The notes beneath the pieces were generated by a model. It saw only the letters and a list, made by a program, of their open reading frames with translations, did not search any database and was not told the origin of the DNA. DNA of 64,000 nucleotides from Grammothele lineata. Taxonomy: Eukaryota; Basidiomycota; Agaricomycetes; Polyporales; Polyporaceae. Below are positions 57,763 through 64,000 of this stretch, in pieces (the stretch's first letter is position 1; each line of letters opens with the position of its first letter). A program made the position numbers and the translations under genes. The DNA lies in assembly GCA_002150815.3 (NCBI GenBank), contig NDFF03000065.1, forward strand, positions 1 to 64,000. Direction: 5' to 3'.

Positions 57763-58540
57763 ATGCTCTCCCGCACCGTCGGAGTGCTCACCATCCTCGC
57801 GCTCGCCGTGCTCGATCTCTTCCTCGACTGGAGGCTCCTCCGCGCCGCGGAGCGTTCCTTCGCGCGACGCCCACCACCGTTCTCGCACTATAGTACGTTC
57901 GTCCCATTGTGCCTCCTGCCCCGCTCCCAACAACACAAAGGCTCACAACCACGACGTCAACGTAGGTTGGATAGGGGACGACTTCCCTCCACGGCTCCCC
58001 CTCCGCCCGCCCTCGCGCGCGCACGTCCTCCTCCCGTTCGAAGACTCCGTGCGCTACGCCCTCCCCCTGTCCTCCCCCTCTTCTCCCCCCTCCCCCACCT
58101 CGTACGCAGCAGAACTCGAATGGGCGTTCCTCGCCGCAACGCCCACCCGCGACGGGGACGCCGTCCTCGGGCCGCGCGCACGGGCGTTCAACGCGCTCCT
58201 CCCGCACGAGCTGCACTGCGTGGGCGCCGTCCGGCGCGCCCTCTCCTCCTCCCCCGATCCTGTGGCGGGGGACGAGGAAGGGGAGTTCCATTATGGGCAC
58301 TGTTTGGCGGTATTGAGGGATATGGCGCTGTGTAGGGCGGATGGGGGGTTGGAGGGCGGGGATCCGGTGGGGCGCGCGATTGAGGGGCAGGAGAGGGGAG
58401 GAGAAAGGACGAGGGAGAGGAGCGCGGGGGAGAGGGTGTGTGCGTTTGACGTGGAGGCGTGGTACGCGACGTTGCGAGCGGAGGCGGAGGAGTGGGAGGG
58501 GAGGAAGGATACGGCGAACCCGTTTGTAGGTAACGGGTAA
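57763..58540 (+). CDS. UstYa-like (DUF3328) protein, class A copy 3
   Basis: 234 residues; exons 57763-57892 and 57966-58540. It starts MLSRTVGVLTILALAVLDLF, nearly the same signal anchor as copy 1, with RRPPPFSHYS at the intron and WIGDDFPPRLPL after it. Signatures are HELHC (124-128) and HYGHC (152-156, then LAVLRDMALCRADGG). It has an 8-12 residue Ser/Pro insertion near 80-88 and a basic/acidic low-complexity segment near 180-200 that copy 1 lacks. It is tail to tail with 7TM-3 (257 bases between stops), the same neighbour relation as copies 1 and 2. Confidence 0.85.
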
Positions 58541-58797
58541 TAAAGAGGTTCTTCCACCGTTGTATTTTTGTCGGTATTCATGTGGCCTCGAATCCTGGCA
58601 TCACCGGTGTGCTGTCTGCGTTGATAGGCAGCACACAGGGGAGAATCGTCAAGCACACGCGAGGCAGAACGAGCATGTCATATCGTACAGAAACACAACG
58701 TAACACAAACGGACATCAGTATAGGAGTATTCCCAGAGTTGGCCCAGCAGTAACAACGTTACACATCCCGAGAACCCAGACATATCCCCATCGCGCC

Positions 58798-60132
58798 TCA
58801 AACCGCCTCCCCGCTCACGCTTCCCTCCTTCTCCTGCGAGAGGACAGACTTTGAGCGGTTGCCAATCGCCGTGCTCTCCGTCGCGCCCGACACGTCCGTC
58901 GTCGCGTTCGTGACGCTAACAAACTGCGGTGGCCCAGACGTGAACGCCATCGTCGTCTTCGCCGTCAGGCCGCGCCCGAGCAGCACGCGCACGATGATCA
59001 TTTGAGGGGAGAGCACCTGTCGCGAAGAAATCGTGTTAGAGCTCGCACTGTTCTGATAAGACGATGGGAAGCGCGGGACGTACGGTGAACATCACATAAA
59101 CCGACAACCAAAACACCGACGTCGGGCTGTTCACGCCCAGCGTAACCAGGTAGACGAACCCAAACACCGAGTACGGCAGCATGCTCTCCACGACGATCGC
59201 CGCCGCGCTCGTGTACATGCGCGCGGCGTCGCGGCCGAGGGTCGCCTCCATCCGGCGCGAGGTCCAGAGGATGCGCGCGGTGATCAGGATGGAGCAGATG
59301 ATGTTCATCGAGATCCCCGCGGCGCTGTACGCGAGCGCGACGTTCTCGGCGAAGCCGACGAAGAAGTTGGCGTTGGGCGCGCCGGAGGTGACGAGCGTGA
59401 GGACGCCGAGGGCTGCGCGCGAGCGGAGTGAGCAGATGGCGGGGGAAGGGGGGAGGGAAGATCGGGATGGGGGAGGAACGTACCGAAAGTGCCGAGCCAG
59501 ACGAAGCACGGGAACGCGATGAGCCACTTGGACGCGCCCCAGACGATGTACGTGCGGTAGATCTGGCGGCATCGCGAACAGCGATCGTCAGCGCCCCTCC
59601 GCAGAGCCCGCACTTCCACAGATCGACAAAGTTTGTTCGCCGACCCTAGGGCTCGCTCGCTCGCGCACTCACCTGGAACCCATCGCTGACCGCGTTCTGG
59701 ATGACGCACGCGGTCGTGCCGAACGTCTGGTACCACACCGCCGCGTTCTGCGCGAACCACGCCGCGCTGCCCCCGGGGAAGCCCTCGTTGATGACCCACA
59801 TCGCCTCCCCGAAGAAGGCCTGGGTGGCGAAGAAGACGGTGTTCGCGAGGATGAGGACCGTGCTGATGATGAGGAAGGTGCGGTTCGTTTTTGCGTTCTG
59901 CTTCCGTTTGCGGTCTTCGAGCATGAGCCAGACTCCCGCGCCGTAGAGCATGAACTCGATGCCTGTGCGCGCGAGGGTGCAGCGAGTCCCATGAGTCCGG
60001 GAGGTGAGATGGGTGGATCAGCGATAATGGCGCGAGGCGGATTAGGAGAACGGGAGACGGACCGTAGAGCATGGCCACGAAGATGTTCCCGACATAGAAC
60101 GAGTTTTGGAAGATCGCGTTGTCATCGGCCAT
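58798..60132 (-). CDS. Seven-helix membrane protein, cluster copy 3 (7TM-3)
   Basis: 328 residues; exons 60132-60063, 59962-59673, 59562-59484, 59412-59084, 59016-58798 (70, 290, 79, 329, 219 bases). Start MADDNAIFQNSFYVGNIFVA, almost the N-terminus of 7TM-1. Loop EAMWVINEGFPGGSAAWFAQ and helix ESMLPYSVFGFVYLVTLGVN are conserved. The first donor is GTCCGT, slightly off consensus. The C-terminal tail after VLLGRGLTAKTT is short, Ser/Thr-rich and cytoplasmic. 7TM-1 and 7TM-3 are closer to each other than to 7TM-2, as are the neighbouring UstYa genes, so pairs moved together. Confidence 0.84.
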
Positions 60133-61253
60133 CGTGAATGTGGACACAGAAACGAGCGGAAGACAGGCTCAAAGCCAAGCCGGGGGAAGAGGCGGGAAGC
60201 TCGAGATGGTGATAGACAAGAGGCAAGCCTTCGAACAGGCGTCGCCCGGCGGAGGACTTCGTATGTACACATGCCTGCATCCCCAGTGCCCAATGCCCAA
60301 AGGGCAAATCGGCGCCGAGGCCCGAGGATCCAGGAGGATGAGCGGCGGCGGCACCGGCGATTCTGCTCATTCGCAGGGGCTCCGGCTCTGGTGGCTCTGG
60401 GGGGAGGCGACCGTGCGTCCCACGATGTCAGAGCGCGCTCGGACGGATGGCGGCGGAGGGGTGCATGGGATCCGCCATCTGACCATGGAGGAGCGACGCA
60501 ACCAGGAACGGATGATCCACAGCTGCGTCAGATTGTCCTTCTTAACGGCGCGCGCGACGGTGTTGAACGGGAGGAAGGGTGGACGATGCGTGATGAATGA
60601 TACTGAGGCAGTAGCGGTTCTAGCAGACGGTTTGCTGAGCGCGAGTACTTCCAACAGTAGGGTGATCTTGCGAGGCGGCGACGGGCATCCGGGCCTGCAA
60701 GATGCCTGTCGGCGTGGAACCGAGAAATATCGGAAAGAAGGCGTGATATCAGGGCGTTCTGGTCGTCGGCGAGAAAGGCTGCGGCGCTCTTTGGGCGCTG
60801 AGAAGAACCTCAGGTTGAAAGGCCTGAGCGCATCATTTTTCAGGGAGAGAGACAGCCGCGATGGTGGAACTTGACCATGTCGATAAGGCGCAGCGAAGAC
60901 GGCGGATCCAGGTTGCCTCCGGCGAGAGACTTGTAGCGGGCAATAGAGATGCGGACAGCCTGAAAGGTAAAAGACTTGACACGGAGAGAAAACAAGCCGC
61001 GAGGACGAGCATGCTGCACGGCACAAGGTGCGACCAATCCTCCGTGTATCGCGGCATTCGGACCCCGGAGCACCCCGTCTCCCACGTGACTGAGAGCTCC
61101 TTCTCAGCGATGGTAGGCGCTCTCCGGGAAGACTTCCTCCATCTTACGAGCTACGTGCTTACTCGCGAAATGGGCCTGTGGCAGAGCATGTCTCCAGCGT
61201 TGGGACATCATCATCGCACCCCTTCCATTCTCACCTTCACTTGACTGTATAGC
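60133..61253. other. Intergenic, GC-rich, no gene called
   Basis: Overlapping long frames on both strands (plus 60119-60874; minus 60367-61026) have no motif or splice partners. A minus-strand stretch from about 61012 begins MLVLAACFLSVSSLLP, mildly signal-like, but its continuation looks random. Confidence 0.35.
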
Positions 61254-62375
61254 ATGGCGCCGCCCAACCTCACGATTCAGCGCGTGGAGAAACCGACAGG
61301 TTCGTGTTTCCCGCTCAGTTCGTCACGGTGAACTATAGCCTGAAACTGGATGGTCTAGAGGCGATGGTAGATGAGGCGTTGAAGATATTCAACAGCCTCA
61401 TGCTCGACGGTACGTTACCGGGCGCCCCACGCGCGTTCTCGACCCTCTTCTCAAATGCCCTTGCCTTCGCCGCGCAGACCCATGCAACATCGCGCTCGCG
61501 GGCGGCGACAAGAATCGCATACCCGCCCTCGGCGCGGCCATCATCCGTCCGCTCGCGCTTTGCCCCGGGGTCGCGCACACGTACGCGGCGACGGACGAGG
61601 GAGGGGCCCTCATTGGGTACGCGATGTTCAGCTTACCGGGCCAGCTGCTGCTCTCTACGTACGTCGCGTTCACGCGCGCGTTAGACTAGCATTGACAGCT
61701 TATCTGTGTGTATCGCTTCTGACAGGGATGAGCAGCAGAAGTTTGGCATGGCGGAATACGTCGCAAACCTCCCGCCAGATGCGCAGAAGTACCTCGCGGA
61801 GACGGTGCGTGGTCTTTCCGTCTGCGTGCGCGAGGTGCACAGTGCATTATCTGACAAACTGCCTCCGAACGCGGGGTGTTCAGATGGGTAGCGTGGTGCC
61901 CAAGATCAGCGAGAGGGTGTTTGGGTCCCCTACTTTCGAGCGCGACGCGTACTTCTGCGACGCCGCGTTCGTGCGCGCAGACTACCAAGGGAAGGGCGTC
62001 GCGACGGCGATGTTCAAGCTCGCGTTCGAGGAGGTGCGCGCTGAACGACTCGCTTTCTGGAACCATTGCTCAAATTTGAGTATTTCCAGGCGGCGAAGCT
62101 AGGCGTGACCGTCGCGCTGACCACAACGAACGGCGTGAACGTGAGTACCCTCCACATTCCCCTCCCCCTATCCTCATCCTCGCGCCTCATGTCCGCGCCG
62201 TCGGACGAAACCCCCTCTGACCTCCCACAACACACATGCGCAGGTACCCGTCTACACGAGCATGGGCTTCGACTGCTTAGGCGAGCGGCCGGTCCCGTCG
62301 CCGTGGCAGGACTGGAAGTTGTGGTTCTTCGACCAGAAAAAGGCCGAGGCCAGATCGGGGTGTACAGTACTGTGA
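61254..62375 (+). CDS. GNAT N-acetyltransferase, cluster copy 5
   Basis: 229 residues; exons 61254-61299, 61359-61409, 61478-61658, 61726-61804, 61884-62033, 62090-62140, 62244-62375. It starts MAPPNLTIQRVEKPT. Blocks are IALAGGDKNRIPALGA, RPLALCPGVAHTYAATDEGG, SERVFGSPTFERDAYFCDAA and motif A VRADYQGKGVATAMFKLAF; the C-terminus is PSPWQDWKLWFFDQK. Exon 5 is split at the same point as in GNAT-4. The segment that reads ERNTYW in the other copies is ERDAYF here, so the substrate side may differ. The first donor is GTTCGT. Last recognised gene of the window. Confidence 0.82.
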
Positions 62376-64000
62376 CCAATATTGCACCGTTCCTCTCCTC
62401 TTCTCCCTGGGCCTCTACGTACGCCTCGAGGCAGACCGCTGTCGCTTCCCCGTGTCCATCCGTCACTTACTTATCTCTATTCACTTGGAATCGCTGACTG
62501 CGTCTGACAAGACAAAACTCTCGCTGACTGTCTGTCTATCTGGTATCAGTGCATAACATCAGCGATCGCGGTCCGTCGCCCAGCGCTCAGCGCTCAGCCT
62601 CAATATTTGCGCGCATCTCCCCGCCCGTCGAGTTCAGAAGCCCGAACGGCGGCGATCGAGAGGCCCGTTCACTCCCTGCGCGTACAGCATCAGATCTGAG
62701 AGTACTTGCATCTGCCTTCAGTCAGAAAGGCTGGTAGAAATGGCCTTCGACTTCTTCATTTGGCGCTTCGCTGTCCCGGCTGCGCGACAGCCCGTGGGAG
62801 TCGCGCGAAGACGAGAAGACGGAGAGTGCGCCCTGGGCGGGATAAGGGATCGTTGGGACCACGGTCTCCCCGGCTCTCGACGCGTCCGGGGCCCTCTGTC
62901 TTCATAATGCATGTAAGTTTCCCGCGTTACTGTATCCCTCATGCCTGTATCACAGTGGATGCTGTATCAGCCGAGCGGCCTCCCACATCTGCCAGTGCTC
63001 GTTGGAAGACGTGGACGGGTGATGCAGCCCGGATCCGGATCGCAGGCTGTGGCCATCAAGCTTCGCGCGCCCGCAACTCGCTTTGTGCAGACGTCCTGCG
63101 GCCAGATTACAGGCCCCCGAGCGGCGGCGGCGACTCAGGGCGCCACGAAGACAATGCTCGACAGCGGGGCTGCATGGAGCCGTCAATCTCCGTCTCCTTC
63201 TTCGTCGCTTGCATCGATCTGTGCTCGTGCGACTTCGTCAGTTATTCTCGGTACATTTGTGAGTTATCTTCAATCTATATCTCGTTCCTTGGAGCGGAAG
63301 CTCACGCCTTTGCCCTAGATCGAAGCTCGAAGCTCGACGCCGCCAGTCGGGTGCCTGTACTTCTCCCGACGATGCGCGGGGAGCGGGGACGGGCGTGAGG
63401 GCGATCGAGCGCAATGCCGGAGGACGGGTCGCCTTCGCTGTTCAGATCCGCCGCCGTCGCCTCCTCTTGTTCGGTAGCCCAAGCGCCGAGCGTTAGCCTG
63501 AACGGACTCTCGCCCGGCGGAGAGAAGGCGCCTCGAGGCATGCCCGCGGGCTGCGTGACGTCTGCGGGAACGGGACAAGCTTTCAGACTTGCGTGTTCTG
63601 GGTTGTGCGGTATGTGAGCGAATCCCTTCAGAGATAATCTATGTACCGCTTACAATATTCCCAAGCATCCTAGGATTGAGTCAGACGCACCGCGGCTGAG
63701 TCCGCAATGTACGCAGCGCCTTACCTTGAAGCCTTAATTTCCATTCTGAGATATATGGTCATGACCCCTGACACCGCCATCGTTAGCTCCAGCTTTCAGC
63801 TAATCCTCCCAAGCTACGAGAAGTAAAGAGAAATCTAGAAGTAGAATTTCCATCAAAGGTTGTAACAGGGCACGCAAGCCAGGAGAGACTAGAATAAACA
63901 TCCGATACAGGGCAGACTCGTAGAACACTGTCTTTCGGAGGTTGAGCGTGGGGGTTAACATGACATCGTGAGTGAGAACAGCTGTTGATCGAATATTTTG
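62376..64000. other. Right end of window, no supported gene
   Basis: Plus-strand frames at 62706-63398 (230 codons) and 62941-63318 have arginine- and serine-rich composition without motif. The last 400 bases are AT-richer. The cluster may continue beyond the window. Confidence 0.35.

Noticed and set aside
39008..60132. Seven-helix proteins as STE3-type pheromone receptors
   Set aside because: Seven helices and a mating-locus-like duplication were considered, but conserved loops and exon pattern do not fit STE3 receptors and no CaaX pheromone ORFs were seen nearby.
60119..61026. 219- and 251-codon frames on opposite strands, and a mildly signal-like start at 61012
   Set aside because: They overlap and are compositionally biased, and no family feature is seen in either.
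1..64000. tRNA, rRNA, CRISPR arrays and transposons
   Set aside because: No cloverleaf, rRNA core, regular repeat-spacer array, long terminal repeat or transposase/reverse-transcriptase motif was seen by eye; CRISPR arrays are not expected in a fungus.

Overview
The window is nuclear DNA of a basidiomycete fungus, most likely a wood-decay type Agaricomycete (a polypore-like species is my inference). The basis is many short spliceosomal introns of about 45-70 bases with GTRNGT donors and CTGAC-like branch sites, GC-rich codons, a basidiomycete-type Zn2Cys6 regulator, Rho1, F-box proteins, and several lineage-restricted membrane-protein families. I rebuilt gene models by hand. Exon limits come from splice signals, reading phase and agreement between paralogs; none has been checked by search or transcript.

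Left part, 2.5-33.5 kb, is a mostly ordinary region: a large glutamine-rich Zn2Cys6 transcription factor (2590-8468), an F-box protein (9171-10991), a coiled-coil protein with an NFKBIL1-like tail (12201-13667), a single-pass membrane protein (15475-16971), an OB-fold-like protein (17433-19100), a Rho1 GTPase (20146-21205), two paralogous ricin-B-type lectins (23622-24473 and 27885-28510), and a divergent pair encoding TFIIS (30215-31605) and the spliceosomal WD40 protein Prp46 (31931-33529).

Right part, 34-62.4 kb, is a striking accessory supercluster made from only five gene families, each in several copies: five GNAT acetyltransferases, three class-A and two class-B UstYa-like (DUF3328) proteins, three seven-helix membrane proteins, and two type II membrane proteins with a But2-C-like ectodomain. 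Paralogs keep nearly identical exon lengths despite strong sequence divergence. Class-A UstYa and the seven-helix gene are always convergent neighbours. In two places the But2-like gene is divergent from the class-A gene, and the centre copy (45.2-50.2 kb) is inverted relative to the right copy (55.7-60.1 kb). A GNAT relic lies at the left edge. The central copies are visibly less GC-rich than the flanking ones.

UstYa-family enzymes are known from ascomycete peptide pathways (ustiloxin, asperipin, cyclochlorotine) as membrane-tethered oxidative tailoring enzymes. Here they are combined with acetyltransferases and membrane proteins, without any recognisable NRPS, PKS, P450 or repeat-type RiPP precursor. 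A 44-64 residue ORF with a secretion signal at 47017-47211 is the only precursor-like candidate seen. I infer a membrane-located peptide or small-molecule modification system that expanded by inverted segmental duplication. Its substrate is unknown.
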